A stretch of 64,000 bases of DNA from positions 169,352 through 233,351 of the forward strand of contig NZ_LMEF01000031.1 in the NCBI RefSeq assembly GCF_001427905.1. Reading direction: 5' to 3'. The notes below the pieces were generated by a model. The model was not told where the DNA came from and searched no databases. It worked only from the letters and a program-made list of their open reading frames with translations. Each line of letters starts with the position of its first letter. Position 1 is the first letter of the stretch. The DNA is from Flavobacterium sp. Root420. GTDB taxonomy: Bacteria; Bacteroidota; Bacteroidia; Flavobacteriales; Flavobacteriaceae. Made by a program: the position numbers and the translations under genes. Below are positions 17,567 through 24,445 of the stretch, one piece after another.

Positions 17567-19257
17567 TACTTTTTAAGTTTAATTACTTTCTCTGCGAGCT
17601 GCATCGCATTATATACATTTAAAACTTTTCCCGATTTAGATAATTCAGAGAATGCAATTTTTTTATCGGTCGTTCCTGGAATAATAACTTCCAGATTATA
17701 TGATGTCCCTGAATCCAAAATAATTTGTTTAACCTCTTTTACGGTAAGTTTAGGGTAATAAGACCAGATTAGTGCAGCGGTTCCTACAACCATTGGAGCC
17801 GAAAAAGAAGTGCCGGATTCGGTTTTGTATATATTACCCGCACCTGTGGTGTAAATTTCATCCCCAGGAGCAAATAAATCTACGTTTTGTTTACCGTAAT
17901 TAGAAAAATCAGACACAAATGTTTTATCTAATTTTTGAGTTGTAGATCCCACATTAATGAAGTTGTCAAATATTTCTTTAGAGTCATCATAATTGAGGTC
18001 ATTAGGAAAACTTTTGTTTTCATCTACATTTTGGCTGCTATTTCCGGCACTATGTACAAGAAGAACATTGTGGTCTTCAGCATATTTAAACGCATCTGAT
18101 ACCCAATCTTTATGCATTGAGAACTCTTTTCCAAAAGACATATTAATTATTTTCGCTCCATTATCAACAGCATATCGTATTGCCATGGCAATATCCTTGT
18201 CATTTTCATCACCGGAAGGAGAAATATTCAAAGGCATAATTTTTACATTTTCTGCAATACCTTTTATCCCTTTATTATTATTTCTGTTTGCAGCAATAAC
18301 ACCAGATACCATTGTATTATGATCCTGAATGGTTCTAATACCTTTTACGGTATTACAAACTTTATTATTGCCGTATCCTGTTTCAAGAACGCTTGGGTTG
18401 TCACCTATCGAAAATCGCTCATTGTAATTTACATTCAAATTTTTATTAACAATAGAATCAAGCTGAGTTTCCTTGTCTTTTACCTCGTCATACGTTTTTT
18501 CATCAACTTCAAGACAAACCATCATATAGTATATAAGTGCGCCAAGATCTTTATCATTGTCATCCCGCATCTGACGATATTTTTTATCATTAATCTTGTA
18601 TTTTTTATACATACTGTCTAATTGTTTATATGTATAATTTTCTTTTGGGAAAAAATATTTTAAAGTGTCTTTTACTACAGGATAAATTGAAACAGCGTGT
18701 CTCAATGATTTCAGCCAATTAGTATAATATTTATTTTTTTGTTCGAATGTTTTTAATGCTCTTTGATATTCTTTGTATTTATATAAATCTTTAGGATCTA
18801 TTTGAGACTCATTTTTGTCTTTAAATAATTTGCCCCATTCTTGTACGATACGAACATACTCATATCGGTTCCATACCACATAGGCACCGCTTTTGGTTCC
18901 GGTAAAACTCCAGCCGTTACAATCATCTATATAGCCATTATGGTCATCATCGATACCATTATCCGGAATCTCTTTTAGATTTTTCCACAGTATTCCTTGT
19001 AAATCTTCGTGATTTAAATCAATTTGTGTGTCAATTACGGCAACAATAATATTTTTATTTTTTGCTTTCTTTTTGTTTTGAAAATACCACTTGTCTAAAG
19101 AAATACCAGGCACATTATCTTGGTGGAAATCCTTTTGATACCATGCATTATTAGCTTCTGTTATAGGAGATGATTCCAAAACGGTATTTGGTTGATTGGC
19201 GGATTTACATCCTATAAAAATGATAATTAGAAAAGAGAAAAGATAAAATGTTTTCAT
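17566..19257 (-). CDS. S8 subtilisin-like peptidase, lipoprotein
   Basis: A 563-residue protein with a lipoprotein signal (hydrophobic stretch then IGC at residues 15-17). Catalytic blocks are 'AVIDTQIDLNHEDL' (Asp near 73), 'DHNTMVSGVIAAN' (His near 315) and 'SGTSFSAPMVVG' (Ser near 482). A large charged insertion (about residues 130-290) separates Asp and His. It lies between the lanthipeptide precursor and the split LanB on the same strand and shares TAATG with LanB, so it probably serves this pathway, for example in leader or product proteolysis (LanP-like) outside the cytoplasm. A leader peptidase that acts in the periplasm alongside the C39 exporter would be unusual; a role in processing or immunity is also possible. 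Confidence 0.85.
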   Translation of the reverse strand: MKTFYLFSFLIIIFIGCKSANQPNTVLESSPITEANNAWYQKDFHQDNVPGISLDKWYFQNKKKAKNKNIIVAVIDTQIDLNHEDLQGILWKNLKEIPDNGIDDDHNGYIDDCNGWSFTGTKSGAYVVWNRYEYVRIVQEWGKLFKDKNESQIDPKDLYKYKEYQRALKTFEQKNKYYTNWLKSLRHAVSIYPVVKDTLKYFFPKENYTYKQLDSMYKKYKINDKKYRQMRDDNDKDLGALIYYMMVCLEVDEKTYDEVKDKETQLDSIVNKNLNVNYNERFSIGDNPSVLETGYGNNKVCNTVKGIRTIQDHNTMVSGVIAANRNNNKGIKGIAENVKIMPLNISPSGDENDKDIAMAIRYAVDNGAKIINMSFGKEFSMHKDWVSDAFKYAEDHNVLLVHSAGNSSQNVDENKSFPNDLNYDDSKEIFDNFINVGSTTQKLDKTFVSDFSNYGKQNVDLFAPGDEIYTTGAGNIYKTESGTSFSAPMVVGTAALIWSYYPKLTVKEVKQIILDSGTSYNLEVIIPGTTDKKIAFSELSKSGKVLNVYNAMQLAEKVIKLKK

Positions 19258-19277
19258 TTTAGGATTTATATTTAATT

Positions 19278-19320
19278 ACCCCTATAAAAGATTAATTTAT
19301 GCGATGTCTTTTATAGAGGT
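19278..19320 (-). promoter_or_regulatory. Hairpin between lanthipeptide precursor and subtilase/LanB
   Basis: Arms of 13 bases (ACCTCTATAAAAG and CTTTTATAGGGGT on the minus strand, one G-T wobble) enclose a 17-base loop. There is no long T run after it. It lies 20 bases after the precursor stop, so a partial terminator or 3' stabiliser that makes precursor mRNA more abundant than enzyme mRNA is likely. Confidence 0.55.
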
Positions 19321-19339
19321 GTTTAATTTTTTTTAATGC

Positions 19340-19489
19340 TTACTGGCATTGTCCGGTAGAGCCTCCAGCTTTATGATTCGTATCAACTGGGTCATCACCT
19401 CCAACTATCATACGCATGTTCTTTAATTTTGCTACTTCAAATTTTTCCAGATTAAATTTTTTGTTTGGCTGTTTTTCTTTGTTTTTCAT
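19340..19489 (-). CDS. Class I lanthipeptide-type precursor peptide (LanA-like)
   Basis: A 49-residue peptide. The leader contains 'KFNLEKFEVAKLKNM' followed by 'RMIVGG', which is the FNLExF-x-(V/I)-x-x-L leader typical of Bacteroidota class I lanthipeptide and related GG precursors. Cleavage after GG gives the 18-residue core DDPVDTNHKAGGSTGQCQ. The core has Thr, Ser-Thr and one Cys, so a single (methyl)lanthionine within STGQC is the simplest product. Start ATG at 19489 lies about 29 bases after a promoter (TAAATTTG box). The gene directly precedes the subtilase and split LanB. The core is rather poor in Ser/Thr/Cys, so dehydration at a few sites only is expected. Confidence 0.85.
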   Translation of the reverse strand: MKNKEKQPNKKFNLEKFEVAKLKNMRMIVGGDDPVDTNHKAGGSTGQCQ

Positions 19490-19524
19490 AGTTTTTTTTA
19501 AAATTTATTTGTTTATATGAAACG

Positions 19525-19553
19525 CAAATTTATATTCTCTTTCAATTATTCAA
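19525..19553 (-). promoter_or_regulatory. Promoter of the lanthipeptide operon
   Basis: On the minus strand: TTG at 19553-19551, 18-bp spacer, then TAAATTTG at 19532-19525, a full TAnnTTTG match. Predicted transcription start near 19518. The shared 22-bp operator-like element lies 21 bp further upstream. Confidence 0.6.
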
Positions 19554-19574
19554 TCAAAACACTTGGCTTTACTT

Positions 19575-19596
19575 GTCGGAATTCGGGAATTCCGTT
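19575..19596. promoter_or_regulatory. Shared operator-like element, copy 1 (lanthipeptide operon)
   Basis: A 22-bp element with the core GAATTCGGGAATTCC; 17-18 of 22 positions agree with the elements at 21493 and 26802 when read on the plus strand. Internally CGGAATTC-GG-GAATTCCG forms an inverted repeat. It lies upstream of the lanthipeptide promoter and just after the 3' end of the AraC-type regulator gene. Confidence 0.6.
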
Positions 19597-19631
19597 CTTT
19601 TAGAGAGTGTAAAATATTGATTTTATTTAGT

Positions 19632-21356
19632 TTAATTATTTTCTAGTTTTTCTAGTTCTTTGATAAAATAGGAAGGTTTAATACCTGTTTTTTTGAAAAA
19701 TACTGTCGAAAATGATTCAGCATTATTAAACCCAAATTCAGTAGCAAGAGCGTGAATCGTATATTTTCGAAGTTTTGGATTCTTTTTTAGGACCTCAATA
19801 GCATGTTCAATTCGTAAATCATTAATGTACTGAATAAATGTTTTGTCTTTATATGTATTTATAATTTTTGAAATATACTTACTATTGGTTTTAAATGTAG
19901 CAGAAAGTGTTTGTATACTTATATTCGCCTGGAGGTATTCTTTTTTATATTCGAAGCGATCTAATTTTTCTAAAATTTGTTTGACCAATTCCTCAGCAAT
20001 ACCAATTTCTGTTTTACTAACGTTTTCAATTTCAACTTCATTTTGTGTATTATTTATTGAAATCTTATTTGAAATCTCTTTTTGATTTATAAGTTTTTCG
20101 AATCTGAATCTGTATTTGTTTTTTTGTTTCTGTTGATAAATTCCAAAACAACCAATAGAAATAGAAACTAATAAAAGAGTAGAAATACCCCAATATGATT
20201 TTTGTTTATCATTTTTCAAGGATCGTATAAGCTCTTCTTTTTCTAAAAACAAGTGTGGAGTATCATATTCTTCTCTGACTATGGCATTAAATTCTTTATA
20301 ATTTTTCTGAAGAATGCTATCAATTTCCATATATACAGTTATATATTTTAGCTGATTTTCTTTATCTCCTTTGTTTTTGTAAAAATTAATTAAATAAGGA
20401 TAACCTTCAATAAATTCAGTACTAATTTCTTTGTTTTTTTTATAAATTGAATCTACTTTGATAAAGTTTTTTGAAGCTGTTTCCTTATCTCTCAAACCAT
20501 CGTATGTTTTTCCTAAATAATAGTATGAGGCCAATATGTTACCGGTATCATTACTAGTAATTATTTCTGGTAATGCTTTATTTATGCTATCTTTTGCAGC
20601 TTTGTAGTTCTTTTTTAGCAATTGATTGGCGCCTTCATTAAGAATAAAAAGATATTGATATTTTTTGTTTTTAGTAATCTTCGATTCATTATAACCTAAT
20701 TTGTTATAATAAGTCGTTGAGTCTGTGTTTTTAAGTGATTTATAGCAATCAGCAATGCCAAAGATAATATCCTGATAATAATAAGAGTATTGAGAAGATC
20801 TTACGTCTTTTGTCTTATAAAAATTATAGCATTTTTTATACAAAATCAGCGCTTCGTTATAATCTCCTAAATCTTCTGATTTTGTGGTACCAATAAAGTT
20901 TAAAACATTATAATAGAAATCGGTATTTGTTTTAAGTGCAACTTTTTCAGCTAAATTATAATTAGCCATTGCCTCTTTAAATTTAAATTGTCTTTTAAGC
21001 AAGTCGGCTTTCTCACAATAGGCAGAAGCCGGAAAATATTTATCATTGGTGTTTAACGAATATTTTATTACACTGTCTAAATATGCAATAGCCTTGTTAT
21101 GATTTTTATCGTAATACAAAAGTGCAAACTGGTAGTTGGCTTTTGCTTTTCTAATAGCTATATTTTCAATGTTAGCTTTAGCTAAATATGCTTTCGCACA
21201 TTGTAATTGTAAGTCCTGATTGTTTGGATTTGCAAAATACAAATCATGTAATTGATCATAAGAAAATTGGGAGAGATTCTTTTTTTGAGATTGTCCTAAT
21301 AATGAAAATGAAGTTAGGAGTAAAAAAAGAATTTTATTCCATTTTAAGTGGGTCAT
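19632..21356 (-). CDS. TPR-containing, membrane-anchored AraC-family regulator
   Basis: A 574-residue protein. The N-terminus is a probable signal/anchor ('ILFLLLTSFSLLG'), then about 350 residues of helical TPR-type repeats. A transmembrane helix follows near 389-407 ('WGISTLLLVSISIGCFGIY'), and the C-terminal part (about 465-570) is an AraC-type double helix-turn-helix ('FIQYINDLRIEHAIEVL' ... 'IHALATEFGFNNAESFSTVF'). Such TPR-TM-AraC proteins are common in Flavobacteriia and are thought to sense extracytoplasmic signals. It lies between two RiPP units, and GAATTC-type direct repeats 21 bp apart precede its target operons, so I infer it regulates both. A peptide ligand is possible but not shown. 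Confidence 0.88.
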   Translation of the reverse strand: MTHLKWNKILFLLLTSFSLLGQSQKKNLSQFSYDQLHDLYFANPNNQDLQLQCAKAYLAKANIENIAIRKAKANYQFALLYYDKNHNKAIAYLDSVIKYSLNTNDKYFPASAYCEKADLLKRQFKFKEAMANYNLAEKVALKTNTDFYYNVLNFIGTTKSEDLGDYNEALILYKKCYNFYKTKDVRSSQYSYYYQDIIFGIADCYKSLKNTDSTTYYNKLGYNESKITKNKKYQYLFILNEGANQLLKKNYKAAKDSINKALPEIITSNDTGNILASYYYLGKTYDGLRDKETASKNFIKVDSIYKKNKEISTEFIEGYPYLINFYKNKGDKENQLKYITVYMEIDSILQKNYKEFNAIVREEYDTPHLFLEKEELIRSLKNDKQKSYWGISTLLLVSISIGCFGIYQQKQKNKYRFRFEKLINQKEISNKISINNTQNEVEIENVSKTEIGIAEELVKQILEKLDRFEYKKEYLQANISIQTLSATFKTNSKYISKIINTYKDKTFIQYINDLRIEHAIEVLKKNPKLRKYTIHALATEFGFNNAESFSTVFFKKTGIKPSYFIKELEKLENN

Positions 21357-21373
21357 TGAGATTCGGCTTTTGA

Positions 21374-21381
21374 CAAAAATA
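21374..21381 (-). promoter_or_regulatory. Promoter -7 box of the AraC-type regulator gene
   Basis: TATTTTTG on the minus strand matches TAnnTTTG; the start of transcription would be about 11 bases before ATG 21356. No good -33 TTG at the usual distance, so the promoter may be weak or regulated. Confidence 0.4.
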
Positions 21382-21475
21382 CAGCAAATACAGTAACTTT
21401 TTATTTAAAACAGTGATTTTTCTTATAAAACCACAACTGGTTGATTTTTAGTTTTTTAGCTTGTTTTAAATGAGG

Positions 21476-21514
21476 AAATTCAGGAAAACCATGTCTGAAT
21501 TCAGGAATCTCGAT
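21476..21514 (+). promoter_or_regulatory. Shared operator-like element, copy 2, with 21-bp direct repeat
   Basis: AATTCAGGAA occurs at 21477-21486 and again at 21498-21507, exactly 21 bp apart (two helical turns), as expected for two AraC-type half-sites on one DNA face. The 22-bp element proper is 21493-21514. It ends ten bp before the -33 TTG of the next promoter, a class of position used by activators. Confidence 0.65.
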
Positions 21515-21523
21515 AGTAATAGT

Positions 21524-21554
21524 TTGTTATACTTATGTTACTACTCTAGTTTTG
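21524..21554 (+). promoter_or_regulatory. Promoter of the radical SAM RiPP operon
   Basis: TTG at 21524-21526, 20-bp spacer, TAGTTTTG at 21547-21554. It is nearly identical in layout to the promoter at 26833-26863. The leader to the precursor ATG at 21964 would be about 400 bases. Apart from the duplicated segment below I see no gene in that leader. Confidence 0.65.
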
Positions 21555-21963
21555 GATTCAGAAAATTAAACATACAATGTTACATGTTTAAGAATGATAA
21601 TTACGATTCTTACTGTTTTGTAATTATGTTTTTTTTGATCAAAGAGATACAGTAGTAATTAATTTATGCAAAAATAGTACCAGAAATCCCACTATAGTTT
21701 TGTGCAAAAATGCTATTGATGCACAGTTTCAACTGATAATTTGGTTTTGTCTTCTTGCCAGATTGAATGCCAAATAAGGAGCAAAAAAGAAATTTTGAAA
21801 CTTAGGAAGAGGAGTAAGTTAAAAATCGATTTTAACATTCTTAATTAGTAGTTGCAAATACTGACGATAGAATTTTAGATAGGCTGCGCTGCCAATGTCC
21901 AAGAGGAAGTAAATGACATTAAAAGAAGCTTCATAATTAATAAATATTTTTAAAATTAAGAAA

Positions 21964-22122
21964 ATGAAAAATTCAAATTTAAAAAGTTTAATTACTAAAT
22001 CAAAATTAGACAAACCTACGTCAGATATTACAATCTTGAATATCGAGTCAATGAGTACATTAAAAGGAGGAATTGACCCGCCGATCGTTCAACACAATAA
22101 AACTTGTAATGGTGCGTGTTAA
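21964..22122 (+). CDS. Radical SAM-associated RiPP precursor A1, core with one CNGAC unit
   Basis: A 52-residue peptide. The 36-residue leader starts 'MKNSNLKSLITKSKLDKP' and ends 'ILNIESMSTLKGG', with a double-glycine cleavage site. The core is IDPPIVQHNKTCNGAC. It is the first gene of the operon; a hairpin and 72 bases separate its stop from the radical SAM/SPASM gene. The downstream C39 peptidase-exporter fits the GG site. The partner at 29451 has the same leader with six conservative changes and a longer core. I do not recognise a named RiPP class; two Cys in a C-N-G-A-C context suggest a radical SAM crosslink (thioether or C-C). Confidence 0.85.
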   Translation: MKNSNLKSLITKSKLDKPTSDITILNIESMSTLKGGIDPPIVQHNKTCNGAC

Positions 22123-22145
22123 ATAGATCAAATTACTAAGGTCAA

Positions 22146-22177
22146 ATTACTGAGATCAATAATTTGATCTCAGTAAT
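22146..22177 (+). promoter_or_regulatory. Perfect 14-bp hairpin between precursor A1 and radical SAM gene
   Basis: ATTACTGAGATCAA, loop TAAT, TTGATCTCAGTAAT. No T run follows, and the radical SAM ATG is 18 bases after it, so full termination is unlikely. It probably sets the precursor:enzyme ratio or protects the precursor mRNA. Confidence 0.65.
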
Positions 22178-22194
22178 CATAAAAAACTTATATC

Positions 22195-23547
22195 ATGAAA
22201 TTAAAGCTATCCCATTACACTATTATTACACCTATTGAAGATGTTATTATTGTTTATTCCACCAGGAGCAATAAAACACTGATATTAAAGAGAGAATTTC
22301 AGGAATTTTTAGATCATGCAGAATTTGACAAACTACCAGCTGCGGTTTTAGAAGAATTAATAAATGATGAAATAGTAATATCATTTAATGACGATGAATT
22401 ACATGAAATTATAAAGCAGAACAATGATTATATAAAAGATGATACCACTTTATATCAAATTATCCAGCCTTCGGCAAATTGCCAGTTAGGTTGTGGTTAT
22501 TGTGGGCAGGTACATACAAAGAATCAATTGGAAATAGAGAATTATGAACTTCTCGTGAATCGATTGGATTATAAGTTGTCCCAAAACAAACAGTTAACCC
22601 AATTGCATATAGGCTGGTTTGGGGGCGAGCCGCTAATGGGGATACAAAGTATCAGAGAATTATCTGTGAAATTTCAAAAGCTCAGTTCAAAATACAATAT
22701 TGATTACTCTGCAAAAATGGTTACGAATGGACTGGCCCTAAAAAAGAATTTATTTTTGGAGTTGGTAACAAAATATAATGTAAAAAGTTTTGAGGTCACT
22801 TTAGACGGAATTGCGGAATATCATGATAAAAGAAGGTTTGTAAAATCAGGAAGTAAATCCTTTGATTTGATCATGAATAATTTAACAGATATTTTCGGTA
22901 TCGAAAATTTTAATGACCTTGGCGTTCAGATTTCCATTAGATGTAATGTCGATAAAACGAATTATGAAAGTGTTACTCCCTTAATAGAATTATTAAGAGC
23001 AAAGAATTTCCATGATAAAATTTCAAGTTTTTATGTTGCTCCAATTCACTCGTGGGGTAATGAAGCACACTTGGTTTCATTGGAGAAAATCGAATTTGCC
23101 GATAAGGAAATCGGGTGGTTGATCGATCTCTATAAAAATGATTTTAATCCCTGGATCATGCCCTCACGGAATAAACAGGTATGTATAATAGTAAATCCGA
23201 ATTCAGAGTTAATTGATGCAAATGGAGATATTTTCAATTGTACAGAAATATCGTATGTGCCTTCGTACGAAGGATCAGAGTATGTCTTGGGCAATATCAA
23301 AAATATTGCACACGACCACGAATTCGAAAACAAACCGTTATTAAATTGGAATGAAACAATTCTTAAAGGGGAAACAGAGTTGCCATGTCCCACTTGTAAA
23401 ATGCTTCCTGTTTGTGGTGGACAATGTCCTAAATCATGGAAAGAAGGTATAGTAGCCTGTCCTCCCTCCAAATTCAATATTGAAGATAAGTTGGCACTTT
23501 CCTATTTGATTTCGGAAAAAGGAATTGATTTTTTAAAAATAAATTAA
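22195..23547 (+). CDS. Radical SAM/SPASM peptide maturase
   Basis: A 450-residue enzyme. The first 90 residues look like a precursor-recognition region. The radical SAM cluster motif is CQLGCGYCG (Cys 96, 100, 103; CxxxCxxC), followed by 'GWFGGEPLMG' (glycine-rich SAM-binding motif GGEP) and 'VTLDG'. The C-terminal SPASM region has Cys at 'QVCIIVNP' (about 329), 'NCTEIS' (about 349), 'CPTCKMLPVCGGQC' (398-412) and 'VACPPS' (about 422), enough for auxiliary Fe-S clusters. Such enzymes install thioether, C-C or C-O crosslinks in RiPPs. Both CNG-type precursors are the obvious substrates. The reaction type cannot be deduced. Confidence 0.9.
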   Translation: MKLKLSHYTIITPIEDVIIVYSTRSNKTLILKREFQEFLDHAEFDKLPAAVLEELINDEIVISFNDDELHEIIKQNNDYIKDDTTLYQIIQPSANCQLGCGYCGQVHTKNQLEIENYELLVNRLDYKLSQNKQLTQLHIGWFGGEPLMGIQSIRELSVKFQKLSSKYNIDYSAKMVTNGLALKKNLFLELVTKYNVKSFEVTLDGIAEYHDKRRFVKSGSKSFDLIMNNLTDIFGIENFNDLGVQISIRCNVDKTNYESVTPLIELLRAKNFHDKISSFYVAPIHSWGNEAHLVSLEKIEFADKEIGWLIDLYKNDFNPWIMPSRNKQVCIIVNPNSELIDANGDIFNCTEISYVPSYEGSEYVLGNIKNIAHDHEFENKPLLNWNETILKGETELPCPTCKMLPVCGGQCPKSWKEGIVACPPSKFNIEDKLALSYLISEKGIDFLKIN

Positions 23548-23551
23548 TTTT

Positions 23552-24445
23552 ATGAACAGAAATACATTTAGAGGTAAATTAGAATTAAATATAAATACTA
23601 TTATTGAATCCAATAAATTCTATATTGATTCTGAAATTTTTTCAGCAAATTTTAAAACTATAATAGAAAAGTACTGTGAAAATAAAATCGCATTTTCTTA
23701 TTATATCGCGCTTTATAAAAAAGCATTAGCTGAGGCAAGAAACGGTAATATTACATCAGCGGCATTGCTCATAGAAAAAGCATGTAAAAATGTGGATTTT
23801 ACTTTTTTTTCCGAAGATGAGATTAATGTTTATAAGCTTCAGAGTTTTACTATAGATGCTTATATGCTTTATAAAAAAGAAGATTTTTTTGGTTCCATAC
23901 AGAAAACTTTTGAAGTAATGGAATTGGATAATTTATTTGAGAGTGAATTTCCTTTCATTTATTTTCATAAAATCCAACAGTTGCAAAATATCAGTAGAGT
24001 TTATTTAAAATGCAGCGACTATCAGAATTTTACGAAAACAATAGATTTGATGTTTCAAAATTTACTGTTTAATCACAGCGTGAAATTCGAAGACGAGTTG
24101 TTTACTAGTAAAAATCTGGATTTGAATCTGGATTTAAGGATATTAATGACGTATCAGGTGTTTTTTGAAACAATTCGCTTTCTGGAAAAATCGGATGAAA
24201 ATGAGTTACATCATTTTAATGCCTGTTTCAAAACAATACTAGTGAATAGAGATAAAGAATCTGTCTTTACCGACTTAAATGGAATATTGCACTGGGCAGC
24301 AATTAAAAATGACTTATTAAATAACGAAACAATTTCTGAATCTTTAATTGATAACTACTTACATTCTTCTAAAAAATTTACTGATGAAGTTCCTACTTTA
24401 TCGCTATTACGAAGCTTGAAAAATAATTTAGTTCCTCAAAAATAA
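23552..24445 (+). CDS. Helical (TPR-like) accessory protein of the RiPP operon
   Basis: A 297-residue all-helical protein without signal peptide or transmembrane helix. Short repeats of the type 'AYMLYKKEDFFGSIQKTFEV' resemble TPR hairpins. No Cys/His pattern of LanC-type zinc enzymes and no catalytic motif is visible, so it is not a missing cyclase. It starts four bases after the radical SAM stop and abuts the exporter start, so all three are cotranscribed and probably work together. A role as precursor chaperone or scaffold between maturase and exporter is a guess. Confidence 0.7.
   Translation: MNRNTFRGKLELNINTIIESNKFYIDSEIFSANFKTIIEKYCENKIAFSYYIALYKKALAEARNGNITSAALLIEKACKNVDFTFFSEDEINVYKLQSFTIDAYMLYKKEDFFGSIQKTFEVMELDNLFESEFPFIYFHKIQQLQNISRVYLKCSDYQNFTKTIDLMFQNLLFNHSVKFEDELFTSKNLDLNLDLRILMTYQVFFETIRFLEKSDENELHHFNACFKTILVNRDKESVFTDLNGILHWAAIKNDLLNNETISESLIDNYLHSSKKFTDEVPTLSLLRSLKNNLVPQK

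Larger units (their letters stand above)
21819..22177 (+). repeat. Duplicated segment, left copy (leader, precursor, hairpin)
   Basis: About 360 bp that recur at 29305-29661: an upstream stretch starting near 'GATTTTAACATTCTT', the GC palindrome-like GGCTGCGCTGCC (21882-21893), a conserved 60-bp run before the ATG, the precursor gene and its 3' hairpin. The two copies bracket the radical SAM, transporter and barrel genes in direct orientation. Confidence 0.75.

Noticed and set aside
21470..21655. 61-codon frame upstream of the first RiPP precursor
   Set aside because: It covers the operator and the promoter boxes and has no family features; the same stretch before the barrel gene is not open.
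23552..24445. The helical protein as the missing LanC cyclase
   Set aside because: No zinc-binding Cys/Cys-His pattern and no LanC glycine motifs; it is coupled to the radical SAM gene instead.
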